From Phocaeicola salanitronis DSM 18170 (GTDB taxonomy: Bacteria > Bacteroidota > Bacteroidia > Bacteroidales > Bacteroidaceae), in contig NC_015164.1 of NCBI RefSeq assembly GCF_000190575.1, positions 2,480,001 through 2,544,000 on the forward strand: a stretch of DNA of 64,000 nt, in the 5' to 3' direction. A program made the translations under genes and the position numbers. Numbering within the stretch: position 1 is the stretch's first letter; each line of letters opens with the position of its first letter. The notes below the pieces were generated by a model. The model did no database searches. It saw nothing but the letters and a program-made list of their open reading frames with translations, and had not been told where the DNA came from. Positions 44,380-53,970 of this stretch are shown one piece after another.

Positions 44380-45183
44380 CTATTTATGATTCGTAATCTC
44401 ATAACCGATTCGTTCGCCGACAATCGGATATTTCTCCACTATCGCTTTCAGGGCGGCGGCGTTGCGGTCGGTCCCTGATTTGAAATTCAGCGTCTTCAAC
44501 GAGAGCTCGCGGGGCTTTCCCACTCCTTTCGGCTTGTTATGCCCGAAGGGGACGGGAACAATCGGCGTGCCGTTTGCTACCGCAGCCGCCCAAAACCAGA
44601 TATCGTCCGTAGTCGGAGCGATGCGGGTAAACAAGTCCACATCAAGCATCTCCGCCTTCAGGGCATGAGGCGGATACAGGATGCCTCCCACGCCGGTCCC
44701 GATATTCGTGAAGCCCGAATGAATCCGCCGGAACACGAAGTCATACCAGCGGTATTTGCTCCACCGGCGGTAAGGCTTGCCCGGCTTCATGCGCTTGGCA
44801 CGGTGAGCCAATACCGCACCGGGAATCTGCTTGTGGAGGCGCAACAGGTCGCGCAACATGTTCTCGTGGTATGCCACATCATCGTCTATCGTTACGATAA
44901 CCGCGTCCGGAAAGTCTTTCAGCGCCGGAATCAGTTTCCGGTACGAGCGGATATCCCGGTCGTAGTTCCGTATCTCAAAGAGCGGATTGTCTGCCGCCAG
45001 CTTCTGCAACTCCTGCGGAATCCCGCTTTCGCCGAATTGCGAAACCGTAAGGTAAAGCACCACCTTGTCCGGAAGTACAGAACCTTGCAAAACAGACCGG
45101 ATAGCCTTGGCGGCATAGGATATCGCTGCCGGAAACGAGGTCAGCGATACAATGACTTCTGGTTTGGATATATTCGGATTCAT
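44380..45183 (-). CDS. GT-A-type glycosyltransferase, copy 2
   Basis: A 267-residue paralogue of the preceding gene: VIVSLTSFPAAISYAAKAIRSVL, VIVTIDDDVAYHENML, TGVGGILYPPHALKAEML and APTTDDIWFWAAAV line up one for one. It is the first gene of the leftward block of four glycosyltransferases (two duplicated pairs). Upstream lie palindromes and the terminator of the surface lipoprotein gene, so this block has its own start near 45200. Confidence 0.85.
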   Translation of the reverse strand: MNPNISKPEVIVSLTSFPAAISYAAKAIRSVLQGSVLPDKVVLYLTVSQFGESGIPQELQKLAADNPLFEIRNYDRDIRSYRKLIPALKDFPDAVIVTIDDDVAYHENMLRDLLRLHKQIPGAVLAHRAKRMKPGKPYRRWSKYRWYDFVFRRIHSGFTNIGTGVGGILYPPHALKAEMLDVDLFTRIAPTTDDIWFWAAAVANGTPIVPVPFGHNKPKGVGKPRELSLKTLNFKSGTDRNAAALKAIVEKYPIVGERIGYEITNHK

Positions 45184-45270
45184 GCGATGTTTTTTGAATA
45201 CAGATACAAAGAAACGATTTTATTTTGAGAATATCAACCTGCGGCTGTAGAAATGCCTTCCGAAAAAAAC

Positions 45271-45333
45271 GAAGATATACTTCATCCGCCGATGAAGATA
45301 TCTTCTCCGGCAGTTTCAGTGCACTGAAACTGC
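45271..45333. repeat. Two adjacent palindromes upstream of the glycosyltransferase block
   Basis: GAAGATAT with CTTCATC pairs with GATGAAG and ATATCTTC over 45271-45305, with one bulged base. A perfect 24-bp palindrome lies at 45310-45333 (centre CAGTGCACTG). Confidence 0.65.
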
Positions 45334-45401
45334 GGATGCAGTATATATTACTTTTCGATGGCTGCAGATTGGCGGAATCGAGACCTTTATATATGGGCAA
45401 T

Positions 45402-45434
45402 AAAAAAAGCGGCTCTTTCGAGTCGCTTTTTTTA
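45402..45434 (-). terminator. Terminator of the surface lipoprotein gene
   Basis: AAAAAAGCGGCTC, loop TTTC, GAGTCGCTTTTTTT forms a strong hairpin with A and T tracts on both sides, so it can work in both directions. It follows the stop at 45457 on the minus strand. Confidence 0.8.
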
Positions 45435-45456
45435 TTTATAGAGTAATCGGTTAGGA

Positions 45457-48270
45457 TTATTCTGCCATCTTGATTAACAATGGAACTTCTACAGTCTTTT
45501 CGTAACCCCAAATATCAGTTACAGTTACCTTAATGGTAGTTTCTGTATTTTGAGATACGTTAGAAGTATCCAATGTTACGTAACCTGCATCAACAGATTT
45601 CGTAGTACCGTTCCATGTAGCCGGAGTACCTTCAGAAGAATCCACAGGCATCATGTTTTCTGTAATCTTGAATACTTGTTCGTCACCTGATTCGAATTTA
45701 ACAAAATCAATAGCCTTGTCTGCATAGTCGTCTGCTGTAGGATGACTTGCAGATACTTCGTATGCTTTCTTGCCATCATCATCAGCATCTACATCCATAT
45801 ACAAGTTGTAAGATTGCTTATTGTAATTGTAACCAATCAAGTCGGCAATATTTAACTTAGCATTGCGAGAAGCGAAGACTTCTACGGCTGTACCGTCCTT
45901 AACTTCAACGTTACCTTCTACAATCGGGCTCAATACTTTCATCTTGAATGTCTGAGCAGCCAATTCTTCAGCACTGTACTTGTATGCACTCAAGTAAGTA
46001 ACATCATCAACCTTAACTGTGAATTCCTTACCATAGTTCTTATTATCTTTTGCAGTTGGTGCTGTGTACTTAACAGTTTGAGTAGATGCGCTCTCGTCAA
46101 ATTCAACAAACTCTTTATTGTCTACCTTATTGTCTGCTAATTTGAATGTAATATCCATATCATCAGCAACCTTATCAGAGCCAAGTTTCTTGAAGCCATC
46201 TTTGATAGCATAGTCCAAAGTCAAACCACTTGCAGTGAATTTTTCATTGATAGAGTTATCAACACCCATCAAGACAGTCTGATCATCATTCCAGAATGAC
46301 GGATGTTTCTGCATGTAGTCGCTCAATGCCGGCAATACCGGAGTATAAGTCATCTTGACAGTGTTCAAGATTTCAGTATCACCCTCTGTATTTTCATGTT
46401 TGAAGTTAATGGTCAATTCATATTCTTTACCAACTTCCAACAACGGAGTAGTTGTACTAATCTGTGAGCGGTACTTAGCATACACACGCATGGTCTTAGC
46501 TTTGTAATACTCATCGTCATTGGATATTACTTTACCATCAGCATCAAGCAATTCAATATCATAATAGTCACTAGGAGCGGCAGTTTCTTCCTTGCCTGTT
46601 TCTTCAGATCCACCAATTACAACCTTCGTAATATCAAATGGTTCATTAGCACCCAATGTAGCAGAAGTCCACTTCGCCTTATCTGCATCACTCATTGCGT
46701 TGAACATTGCATCAAGGCTGATGTCGAATCTCATGTGGTTAGCTTTGTCTATGGTCTTACCATCAGACTGAACTGACTGCTTAATAACTTGTTCGCCGGC
46801 AGCCAAAGTTGCGGAAGCTACGATCTTGTTAGACGGTTTGATAGTAATTTTATCACGATAAATCTTACCATCAATATGCAAAGCATATACATATAACTCA
46901 AAAGTAGTTCTCGTAATTTGGTCACTCAATTTCGTTACGGTAAATGTACCTGCTTTCTTGTCAATCTGAACGCCGAACAAATCAGCAACAGCTTTATCTA
47001 CAGGCTCTACATAGTAGTCGTATACATATTCAGGTTTAGTGTCAAAAGTCAGCTTATTAGCTTTATTGAGGTCAACTTCAAATGTAGGATTAGCATTCAC
47101 ACCTGCAGTTCCGCTAATTGGAGCATCACCGTCTACTTCTGAAACATATTGTTGAGTAACTGTTGCTTTTGTTGCCTTAACTGCCAAGCCATAGTTAGAG
47201 CGCGCACCTGATTCTTCTACCAAAGAATAAAGAGTGTTACCATCGTTTGCACCATACAAATCTGTATATGCTTTTTCATTTGCATACGTATTTGTAGTAA
47301 TATCCAGCGGAATCAAGTTGATAGAACTGTTAGCTGCACGTGTTAATGTTCCGTCGAAGTTTTCAGAAGGATTCAAAGTGATAGGCAGGGCATTGCCTTC
47401 AGAATCCTGCAAAGTAAACTTCATAGAAGACAAGTCGAGGTCAGCCGGAGCTACACGAGTGACCAACTGAACGCCTAACCCACGCAGAGAAGTCAATACT
47501 TGACCTTTTACAACATCTTTCTGAGCAGACCAAGTGGTTTCTTTGTCGCCATCATAATCTTTAGTAATAGCGGTAATATAGCAATATTCAATCGGTAGAG
47601 ATTCTTTATTATCAGTAGTTCCACCAAATGTAGTATTGATAGCGCTTGTGCTTAATTTGCCATCATCACCAATAGCAGTGCCATCAATCCATCCAGCCAA
47701 AACTAAGTCGCTCATTACAGAAGCAGCACTCGGAACAACTACGGTTGATTGAGCACCGTTCGCATCGGTAATGGTCAATACCCATTGCTTGTTTTCGTTC
47801 TGTACAGCAGTTACGCCAGATACAGGAATATTAGTAGATTCATATTCGCCTTTGTCGTTCAAGAAAACCCAAACGCCATTTTCTGCCTTTACCGGAGCCT
47901 TAACTTCTTCCGGATCAGTTGCAGGCTTGATGCCTGTAGGCTCACCGTTCTTCAGCAGTTCGCCGGTAGTCGGGTCAATAGACAAGACATCACCTTCCTG
48001 ACCGTTCTCGATATCCAAGGTAACTGTCTGGTCACCGCTCTTACTGAAAGTAAATACGATACCTTTTCCGTCATCGCTCTTCTTGACAGCAGTAACATAG
48101 TCACCGTTGTTTACCAAGTCCTGCAATGCTTTGATGGCATCAGCATTTGCGTCAATCTGACCCTGCAAATTCTTGATGTCATCATCATAGTCTTTACAAG
48201 AGGTAAAAGTTCCTGCCGAAGCGAACAGAAGCGCTCCGAACAGCAGTGCACTTAAATACTTTTTTCTCAT
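45457..48270 (-). CDS. Large surface lipoprotein (PL29-lyase-N-terminus-like)
   Basis: A 937-residue exported lipoprotein. Its signal peptide MRKKYLSALLFGALLFASAG ends in lipobox TSCKDYDDD; the acidic residues after the cysteine fit the Bacteroidetes surface-export signal. A short coiled coil (IKNLQGQIDANADAIKALQDLV) follows, as in proteins called PL29 lyase N-terminal domain proteins. The rest is a long beta-rich region of Ig-like repeats without catalytic motifs. Probably a cell-surface structural or adhesion protein. It is single, with a strong terminator and a 450-base leader region, so it is probably well expressed or regulated. Confidence 0.82.
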   Translation of the reverse strand: MRKKYLSALLFGALLFASAGTFTSCKDYDDDIKNLQGQIDANADAIKALQDLVNNGDYVTAVKKSDDGKGIVFTFSKSGDQTVTLDIENGQEGDVLSIDPTTGELLKNGEPTGIKPATDPEEVKAPVKAENGVWVFLNDKGEYESTNIPVSGVTAVQNENKQWVLTITDANGAQSTVVVPSAASVMSDLVLAGWIDGTAIGDDGKLSTSAINTTFGGTTDNKESLPIEYCYITAITKDYDGDKETTWSAQKDVVKGQVLTSLRGLGVQLVTRVAPADLDLSSMKFTLQDSEGNALPITLNPSENFDGTLTRAANSSINLIPLDITTNTYANEKAYTDLYGANDGNTLYSLVEESGARSNYGLAVKATKATVTQQYVSEVDGDAPISGTAGVNANPTFEVDLNKANKLTFDTKPEYVYDYYVEPVDKAVADLFGVQIDKKAGTFTVTKLSDQITRTTFELYVYALHIDGKIYRDKITIKPSNKIVASATLAAGEQVIKQSVQSDGKTIDKANHMRFDISLDAMFNAMSDADKAKWTSATLGANEPFDITKVVIGGSEETGKEETAAPSDYYDIELLDADGKVISNDDEYYKAKTMRVYAKYRSQISTTTPLLEVGKEYELTINFKHENTEGDTEILNTVKMTYTPVLPALSDYMQKHPSFWNDDQTVLMGVDNSINEKFTASGLTLDYAIKDGFKKLGSDKVADDMDITFKLADNKVDNKEFVEFDESASTQTVKYTAPTAKDNKNYGKEFTVKVDDVTYLSAYKYSAEELAAQTFKMKVLSPIVEGNVEVKDGTAVEVFASRNAKLNIADLIGYNYNKQSYNLYMDVDADDDGKKAYEVSASHPTADDYADKAIDFVKFESGDEQVFKITENMMPVDSSEGTPATWNGTTKSVDAGYVTLDTSNVSQNTETTIKVTVTDIWGYEKTVEVPLLIKMAE

Positions 48271-48662
48271 AACAAAATAAATTTAATTTATAAATTAAAA
48301 AACTCAAATCGTTCTAACTCAAGCCATTACACGTACCGCCGAATCCGTCCGAAACCCCTGATTTTCAGCCCCGTCAGTAAACGCGCCGATAACTGACATA
48401 GGAACATGAAAGGCTTGATAATGAATGACATACATTCCACGAATTAAAGTTTTATAACAAAACGGCGCAAATCTGTGCCGGTTTCGTAATCTGAAATTGA
48501 GTAAAGAAGTGTGAAATAAAGGGCTGATATTGTAGAATTTACGCGAAGGGAATCGGTTAAAAATCTATAAAACATACGTTCCGCAACAGATAACAGAACC
48601 GGATTATTTTCTGTTTTTACATTGACAAAGGGAATGATAACCGCCGGACAAGATATAAAAAA
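48271..48662 (-). other. Long upstream region of the lipoprotein gene
   Basis: About 390 bases without an ORF between the lipoprotein start and the FKBP terminator. No exact TAnnTTTG box is seen on the minus strand; the best I can find is AAACTTTA with TTTG 16 bases upstream, around 48445-48475, which would give a leader of about 170 bases. Confidence 0.3.
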
Positions 48663-48699
48663 AGAGGATTATCCTCTCCGACGGATGGGATAATCCTCT
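48655..48699 (-). terminator. Terminator of the FKBP operon
   Basis: AGAGGATTATCC (48663-48674) pairs with GGATAATCCTCT (48688-48699). On the minus strand it is followed by a run of T (A run at 48655-48662 on the plus strand). Confidence 0.8.
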
Positions 48700-48724
48700 T
48701 TGTATAGTCTTCAATTAAAATGGC

Positions 48725-49612
48725 TTATTTCTTCTTGGCAGGAGTTTCTTCGATATCCACCAGTTCCACTTCGAAAATCAAGGTAGAGAACGGTTTGATC
48801 TTGCCTGTATTGCGTGAGCCATAACCCAGTTCTTGCGGAATGTAAAGCATCCACTTCGAACCTACCGGCATCATGGTCAATGCTTCGGTCCAGCCTTTGA
48901 TTACCTGATTGGCACGGAAGCTGCTCGGTTCTTTCCGCTTGTATGAAGAATCGAATTCAGTTCCGTCAATCAATGTACCTTTATAATGTACCTTCACTCT
49001 TGAATCAGCGGTAGGCACTGCACCCTTTCCTTCTTTCAGCACTTTGTATTGCAAGCCGCTCGGAGTCACTTTGATGCCTTCCTTGTTCTTGTTATTTGCC
49101 AGGAACTCTTCGTTCTCTTTCTTATAATCCGCATATTTTTCTTCCAAAGCTTTTTCCTTGATGGCTTCCACTTGCGTGCGTACATAGAGGCTTGCAGAAT
49201 CGGTTGCTACGATTGCTTCGTTTTTCACCCCTGCAAGAAAGCCGGCGAGGAAATTGTCTTTTGTCAGGCTATTCACCGAATCACCTTCGAACACCTGGTT
49301 ATTGATAGCGTCGAACATCTGGCCGCTTACCTGCTGTCCGATTTGCATACCCATCAGGTATGCCTTTTCTTTTGCATCGGTTTCTTTCATGCCTTGCTCG
49401 ATGCCCCGTACGAAATCAGCATAATGAGCTGAATCGATTCCCATACGGCCGAGGGCATACTCTTGCAAGCCTTGTGTGTTGCTGACACCCATCATATAAG
49501 AAAGGGTATCCACTTCGTTTTTCATGTTGGCTTTCGGACCTTGCGCGCATGAAACCATGCCTGTAGCAATAGACAAAGCCATTAAAAATGCACCTTTTTT
49601 CATTTGCTTCAT
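48725..49612 (-). CDS. FKBP-type peptidyl-prolyl isomerase lipoprotein
   Basis: A 295-residue lipoprotein: signal peptide ending in lipobox GMVSCAQG, a helical FkpA/Mip-type dimerization region (residues 30-170), and an FKBP domain from about 185 with VKVHYKGTLIDGTEFDSSYKR, QVIKGWTEALTMMPVGSKWMLYIPQELGYG and FEVELVDIE. It helps fold exported proteins in the periplasm or at the membrane surface. It starts 30 bases after a second FKBP gene, in one operon, and is followed by a strong terminator. Confidence 0.93.
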   Translation of the reverse strand: MKQMKKGAFLMALSIATGMVSCAQGPKANMKNEVDTLSYMMGVSNTQGLQEYALGRMGIDSAHYADFVRGIEQGMKETDAKEKAYLMGMQIGQQVSGQMFDAINNQVFEGDSVNSLTKDNFLAGFLAGVKNEAIVATDSASLYVRTQVEAIKEKALEEKYADYKKENEEFLANNKNKEGIKVTPSGLQYKVLKEGKGAVPTADSRVKVHYKGTLIDGTEFDSSYKRKEPSSFRANQVIKGWTEALTMMPVGSKWMLYIPQELGYGSRNTGKIKPFSTLIFEVELVDIEETPAKKK

Positions 49613-49642
49613 TGTTTTATTTTGATTATTGATAATGCTTGT

Positions 49643-50227
49643 TTACAACACCTCTATCAGCTCCACTTCGAAGATAAGCGTGCTATGAGGCGGAATCATC
49701 TCACCTGCGCCTTGTGCTCCATACGCCAGGTCAGACGGGATATAAAGTTTCCATTTGGCACCTTCCGACATCAGTTGAAGGGCTTCCACCCAACCTTTGA
49801 TTACCTGATTTACACCAAATACGGCAGGTTCGCCACGCTTGACAGAACTATCGAACAACGTACCGTCGATTAAAGTACCTTCGTAATGGCAACGCACGCG
49901 GTCGGTAGCTTTCGGCTTCTTTCCGTTTCCTTCCTTGATTACCTCGTATTGCAATCCGCTGGGAAGGGTCACGATGTTCGGATTCTTCTTATTCTCTTCC
50001 AAGAAAGCCTTGCCTTTCGCGATGTTTTCTTCGTTCATCTTTTTCTCCAGCTCAGCGAAATAATTGTTCACGATTTCACGGGCTTCGGTATGCGTAATCG
50101 CTGTCTTGTTCCCTTCCAACACGTCCTTGATTGCTTGCGCAAAGTCGTTTACGTCAATATTACGAGCACCCATGCTCCACAAGTTTTGGCCTATACCCAG
50201 ACCGATGGCGTAACTGAATTTATCCAT
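49643..50227 (-). CDS. FKBP-type peptidyl-prolyl isomerase, cytoplasmic
   Basis: A 194-residue FKBP protein without signal peptide: an N-terminal FklB-like helical region (FSYAIGLGIGQNLWSMG) and FKBP domain VRCHYEGTLIDGTLFDSSVKR, QVIKGWVEALQLMSEGAKWKLYIPSDLAYG, FEVELIEVL. It is a paralogue of the downstream lipoprotein, so the pair serves two compartments. Promoter box TACCTTTG lies 45 bases upstream. It is divergent from the sirtuin gene. Confidence 0.92.
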   Translation of the reverse strand: MDKFSYAIGLGIGQNLWSMGARNIDVNDFAQAIKDVLEGNKTAITHTEAREIVNNYFAELEKKMNEENIAKGKAFLEENKKNPNIVTLPSGLQYEVIKEGNGKKPKATDRVRCHYEGTLIDGTLFDSSVKRGEPAVFGVNQVIKGWVEALQLMSEGAKWKLYIPSDLAYGAQGAGEMIPPHSTLIFEVELIEVL

Positions 50228-50271
50228 AAAGTGTTTGAGTTAAAAGATATTACTTTTCGTTAGTCGGCGCA

Positions 50272-50279
50272 AAGGTATC
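50272..50279 (-). promoter_or_regulatory. -7 box (TACCTTTG) for the FKBP operon
   Basis: TACCTTTG on the minus strand matches TAnnTTTG, 45 bases before the ATG at 50227. Confidence 0.6.
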
Positions 50280-50322
50280 TTTTTTATTTGAATAAGAGCT
50301 TCTGTAAGCGATTAAAATTTCT

Positions 50323-50330
50323 TATTTTTG
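50323..50330 (+). promoter_or_regulatory. -7 box (TATTTTTG) for the sirtuin gene
   Basis: TATTTTTG matches TAnnTTTG; the ATG at 50362 follows 31 bases later with AAGGAGG between, so longer starts are unlikely. Confidence 0.6.
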
Positions 50331-50361
50331 TGTGGTTAATAGATTAAGGAGGAACTTACGT

Positions 50362-51069
50362 ATGAAAAAACTGGTCATATTGACAGGCGCAGGCATGAGT
50401 GCCGAGAGCGGAATCAGCACATTCCGGGATTCTGGAGGGTTATGGGAACAATATCCCGTAGAACAAGTGGCAACGCCCGAAGGATATGCCGCCAACCCCA
50501 AACTGGTGATTGACTTCTACAACGCACGGCGTAAGGAACTGCAACACGTAAAGCCTAACCGGGGACATGAACTGATAGCCGGACTGGAAAAACATTTCGA
50601 CGTGACGGTTATCACACAAAACGTCGATAACTTACACGAACGCGCCGGAAGCCATCACGTGATTCATCTGCACGGAGAGCTGGACAAGGTCACTTCGAGC
50701 CGGGAACCGAACAACCCGAAGTACATCAAGACACTGAAGCCGGAAGAATGGGAGGTGAAAATGGGTGATCTGGCAGGCGACGGCTCCCAGCTCCGCCCGT
50801 TCATCGTATGGTTTGGAGAAGCGGTACCGATGATTGAAACCGCGATTGAATATGCCGAGCGGGCGGATATCTTCGTGATTATCGGTACCTCGCTGAATGT
50901 TTATCCGGCGGCAGGCCTGCTTTACTATGTGCCTTCCGATGTGCCGGTCTACCTCATCGACCCGAAAGAAGTGGCCATCGCTTCGGGAAGAAAAGTGCAC
51001 GTAATCAGGAAAGGAGCTTCGGAAGGCATGGAAGAATTGAAAAATATGTTATTAAATGAACCGGATTGA
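50362..51069 (+). CDS. cobB: NAD-dependent protein deacylase (sirtuin)
   Basis: A 235-residue sirtuin: LTGAGMSAESGISTFRDSGGLW near residues 5-26, TQNVDNLHERAG near 88, catalytic histidine in HLHGEL near 103, and GTSLNVYPAAGL near 178. It removes acyl groups from lysines using NAD. The YNAR segment at residues 53-56 has the Y-x-x-R pair that in CobB and SIRT5 favours succinyl-lysine. No zinc-binding cysteine pairs are seen in the 110-150 region, so the structural zinc is probably absent. The start is set by a strong AAGGAGG 9 bases upstream. Confidence 0.95.
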   Translation: MKKLVILTGAGMSAESGISTFRDSGGLWEQYPVEQVATPEGYAANPKLVIDFYNARRKELQHVKPNRGHELIAGLEKHFDVTVITQNVDNLHERAGSHHVIHLHGELDKVTSSREPNNPKYIKTLKPEEWEVKMGDLAGDGSQLRPFIVWFGEAVPMIETAIEYAERADIFVIIGTSLNVYPAAGLLYYVPSDVPVYLIDPKEVAIASGRKVHVIRKGASEGMEELKNMLLNEPD

Positions 51070-51081
51070 ACAATTCTTTCT

Positions 51082-51089
51082 TATCTTTG
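51082..51089 (+). promoter_or_regulatory. -7 box (TATCTTTG) for rubredoxin
   Basis: TATCTTTG matches TAnnTTTG; it lies 54 bases before the rubredoxin ATG and 13 bases after the sirtuin stop, indicating a separate transcript. Confidence 0.6.
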
Positions 51090-51143
51090 TTTCTATAAGT
51101 ATTAAATAAAACGAGTGACTAACTTTAAAAACAGATTTGCATT

Positions 51144-51308
51144 ATGAAAAAGTACATTTGCACCGTATGTGATTGGGAATATGATCCAGCTACAGGAGAT
51201 CCGGATAACGGAATCGCTCCGGGTACAGCATTCGAAGACCTTCCGGAAGACTGGGTATGCCCGGTTTGCGGAGTAGGGAAAGACGATTTCCAGCCGGTAG
51301 AAGAATAA
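51144..51308 (+). CDS. Rubredoxin
   Basis: A 54-residue rubredoxin. Two CxxC pairs, CTVC near residue 6 and CPVC near 39, with the conserved WEYDP and [24 protein letters not shown] segments bind one iron. It carries single electrons in the cytoplasm, often to oxygen or peroxide reductases in anaerobes. It is a single gene with its own promoter and terminator. Length and spacing are typical. Confidence 0.97.
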   Translation: MKKYICTVCDWEYDPATGDPDNGIAPGTAFEDLPEDWVCPVCGVGKDDFQPVEE

Positions 51309-51331
51309 GACTTCATTGGGACATACAACTC

Positions 51332-51374
51332 AAAGCCCCGATGCGAACGATGAGATTCGCACCGGGGCTTTTCT
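51332..51374 (+). terminator. Terminator between rubredoxin and pnp
   Basis: AAAGCCCCG and TGCGAA pair with TTCGCA and CGGGGCTTT with one mismatch, followed by TTCT. Convergent with pnp, it may serve both. Confidence 0.8.
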
Positions 51375-51400
51375 ATAGTGACACTTTTATCTGTCAAAGC

Positions 51401-53590
51401 TTATTTTTCCTTATGGCCCTGCGGCTTATGGTCATGTCTCGGACGATGGTTCGGCTTTTCATCCGCCACACCTTCGGGTTTCGGAACCAACACCTTATGA
51501 GACAATTTGAACTTGCCGGTCTTCGGATCGATATCCATCAGTTTCACCTGAATCTCATCACCTTCTTTCAAGCCCGACTCTTCGATAGTCTCCAGGCGTT
51601 TCCAGTCGATTTCAGAGATGTGAAGCAAGCCGTCCTTGCCCGGAAGGAACTCAACGAAAGCACCGTAAGGCATGATAGAACGCACCTTTCCGGTATAGAC
51701 CTCACCGATTTCGGGGATAGCCACAATGCTCTTGATCATGCGTACGGCATCATCGATGCACTTCTTGTTGGTACCCGCAATTTCGATACGCCCTACCCCG
51801 TCTATCTCTTCGATGCTGATGATAGCGCCTGTCTCTTCCTGCATACCCTGGATAATCTTTCCGCCCGGGCCGATAACGGCACCGATGAATTCTTTCGGAA
51901 TCGTCATGGTTTCGATGCGCGGAGCGTTCGGCTTCAGTTCCGGACGCGGTTCGGCGATACATTCGGTCAGTTTGCCCAAGATGTATTCACGGCCTTCTTT
52001 TGCCTGCAGCAAGGCTTTCTCCAAGATGTCGTAGGTCAAGCCGTCGCACTTGATATCCATCTGAGTTGCAGTGATTCCGTTCTTCGTACCGGTCACCTTG
52101 AAGTCCATGTCGCCCAAGTGGTCTTCATCTCCCAAGATGTCCGACAATACCGCATATTTATCTTCTCCTGCGTTCTTAATCAATCCCATTGCAATACCAG
52201 AAACCGGATTCTTGATAGGCACACCTGCATCCATCAGGGCAAGTGTTCCGGCACATACCGTAGCCATAGAAGAAGAACCGTTCGACTCAAGGATATCCGA
52301 CATGACACGCACACAATACGGATAACCGGCAGGGATTTGCCCCTTCAATGCCCGCCATGCCAAGTGTCCGTGACCGATTTCGCGGCGTCCTACACCGCGT
52401 TGCGCCTTCGCTTCTCCCGTAGAGAAAGGAGGGAAATTATAATGAAGCAAGAAGCGTTCCTTATGCTGGTCGAGCACATCGTCCACGACTTTCTCGTCGG
52501 CTTTCGTACCCAACGTAACGGTACTCAACGACTGAGTCTCGCCACGGGTGAAGATAGCCGAGCCGTGCGGATAAGGCAACGGGCTTACTTCGCACCAGAT
52601 GGGACGGATTTCATTGGTCTTACGTCCGTCCAGACGCTTGCCTTCATCGAGGATGCAACGGCGCATCGCTTCTTTTTCCACATCGTGATAATAGCGGTCA
52701 ATCATCGGACCCTTTTCTTCCAGTTCCTCTTCGCTGAACTGAGCCTTGAACTCATCGCAGATAGCGGTGAAGGCATCTTCGCGTTCGTGCTTATTCTTAT
52801 TGCCTGACTGAGCAATGGCGTATGCCTTGTCGTAACAAGCTTCGTGAACCGCCTTGCGCAGGTCTTCGTCGTTTTCTTCGTGACAATATTCGCGCTTTAC
52901 GGTAGAACCGACTTCTTCCATCAGTTCCATCTGCGCCTTGCAATGAACCTTGATGGCTTCGTGGGCAGCTTTCAGGGCTTCCAGCAAATCCTGCTCGCTT
53001 ACCTCGTCCATTTCGCCTTCTACCATCATGATGTTCTCATACGTAGCGGCTACCATCAAGTCCATATCTGCCTGCTCCAGCTGTTCGAAGGTCGGGTCGA
53101 TAACGAACTTGCCATCAATGCGTGCCACACGGACTTCTGAAATCGGTCCGCCAAACGGAATGTCTGATACGGCAAGCGCAGCCGATGCGGCAAGCCCAGC
53201 CAATGCATCGGGCATATCGACGCCATCGGCAGAGAACAGAATGATGTTCACGTAAACTTCGGCATGGAAGTTGTCGGGGAACAACGGACGCAAAGCGCGG
53301 TCTACAAGGCGGCAGGTAAGGATTTCATAGTCTGATGCCTTGCCTTCACGTTTCGTGAAGCCGCCCGGGAAACGTCCGAACGCAGAATATTTTTCTTTGT
53401 ACTCTACCTGAAGCGGCATAAAATCTGTACCGGGAACTGCATCTTTTGCGGCACAAACAGTAGCCAACAACACGGTGTTACCCATGCGCAGCGTAACAGC
53501 ACCATCTGCCTGTTTTGCCAGCTTTCCCGTTTCGAGCGTGATGGTTCTGCCATCAGGAAGCTCGATCGTCTTAACAATAGGATTGATCAT
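51401..53590 (-). CDS. pnp: Polyribonucleotide nucleotidyltransferase (PNPase)
   Basis: A 729-residue PNPase: two RNase PH-like domains ([30 protein letters not shown] near 75 and [15 protein letters not shown] near 345), the helical domain between them, KH domain [21 protein letters not shown] near 560, and S1 domain [23 protein letters not shown] near 630. The C-terminus ends in a His/Pro/Lys-rich tail ([17 protein letters not shown]). It degrades mRNA phosphorolytically. A long antisense frame over this gene is a shadow. Confidence 0.98.
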   Translation of the reverse strand: MINPIVKTIELPDGRTITLETGKLAKQADGAVTLRMGNTVLLATVCAAKDAVPGTDFMPLQVEYKEKYSAFGRFPGGFTKREGKASDYEILTCRLVDRALRPLFPDNFHAEVYVNIILFSADGVDMPDALAGLAASAALAVSDIPFGGPISEVRVARIDGKFVIDPTFEQLEQADMDLMVAATYENIMMVEGEMDEVSEQDLLEALKAAHEAIKVHCKAQMELMEEVGSTVKREYCHEENDEDLRKAVHEACYDKAYAIAQSGNKNKHEREDAFTAICDEFKAQFSEEELEEKGPMIDRYYHDVEKEAMRRCILDEGKRLDGRKTNEIRPIWCEVSPLPYPHGSAIFTRGETQSLSTVTLGTKADEKVVDDVLDQHKERFLLHYNFPPFSTGEAKAQRGVGRREIGHGHLAWRALKGQIPAGYPYCVRVMSDILESNGSSSMATVCAGTLALMDAGVPIKNPVSGIAMGLIKNAGEDKYAVLSDILGDEDHLGDMDFKVTGTKNGITATQMDIKCDGLTYDILEKALLQAKEGREYILGKLTECIAEPRPELKPNAPRIETMTIPKEFIGAVIGPGGKIIQGMQEETGAIISIEEIDGVGRIEIAGTNKKCIDDAVRMIKSIVAIPEIGEVYTGKVRSIMPYGAFVEFLPGKDGLLHISEIDWKRLETIEESGLKEGDEIQVKLMDIDPKTGKFKLSHKVLVPKPEGVADEKPNHRPRHDHKPQGHKEK

Positions 53591-53630
53591 AAATAAAGTT
53601 TTAATATAAATTCCGATTATAAATCGCGCG

Positions 53631-53638
53631 CAAAGATA
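53631..53638 (-). promoter_or_regulatory. -7 box (TATCTTTG) for pnp
   Basis: TATCTTTG on the minus strand matches TAnnTTTG and lies 41 bases upstream of the pnp ATG. Confidence 0.6.
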
Positions 53639-53681
53639 CGAATAATCTTGCAGTAATCGGGTGAAGATGAGACAAAACTTT

Positions 53682-53861
53682 TAAGAGCCTGTTTAAATTT
53701 TCCAATAAAGTAATGTTCTATCAGGTTCTTTTGCGTTTGTTTCCGGTCTGTTTTCCCGATTTTATTCGTCAGATAGCCCGCTATCCTCCTCATAAAATCA
53801 GAAAAACATCCTCGAAAACAATTCGCAAAATTAACCTGAGCAAAATTTAAACAGGCTCTTA
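53682..53861. repeat. MITE-like element, copy A
   Basis: A 180-bp segment with perfect 20-bp terminal inverted repeats: TAAGAGCCTGTTTAAATTTT at 53682-53701 and its reverse complement at 53842-53861. The interior has a GATAGC/GCTATC hairpin followed by a purine-rich segment. A second copy in opposite orientation lies at 59197-59394. No coding frame. Confidence 0.75.
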
Positions 53862-53970
53862 CACTTCGCCCGTTTTTATGCTATTTTATGCCTTTCTCTC
53901 CAGAATAAAGACATCCTGCAGGAAAGTGCCTGCCGTTCCAATGCAGGTGTTTATGTCTTCAGGAAAAAAC

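Noticed and set aside
51257..52807. A 516-codon plus-strand frame
   Set aside because: It is antisense to pnp, whose domains are unmistakable, and its product matches nothing recognisable.
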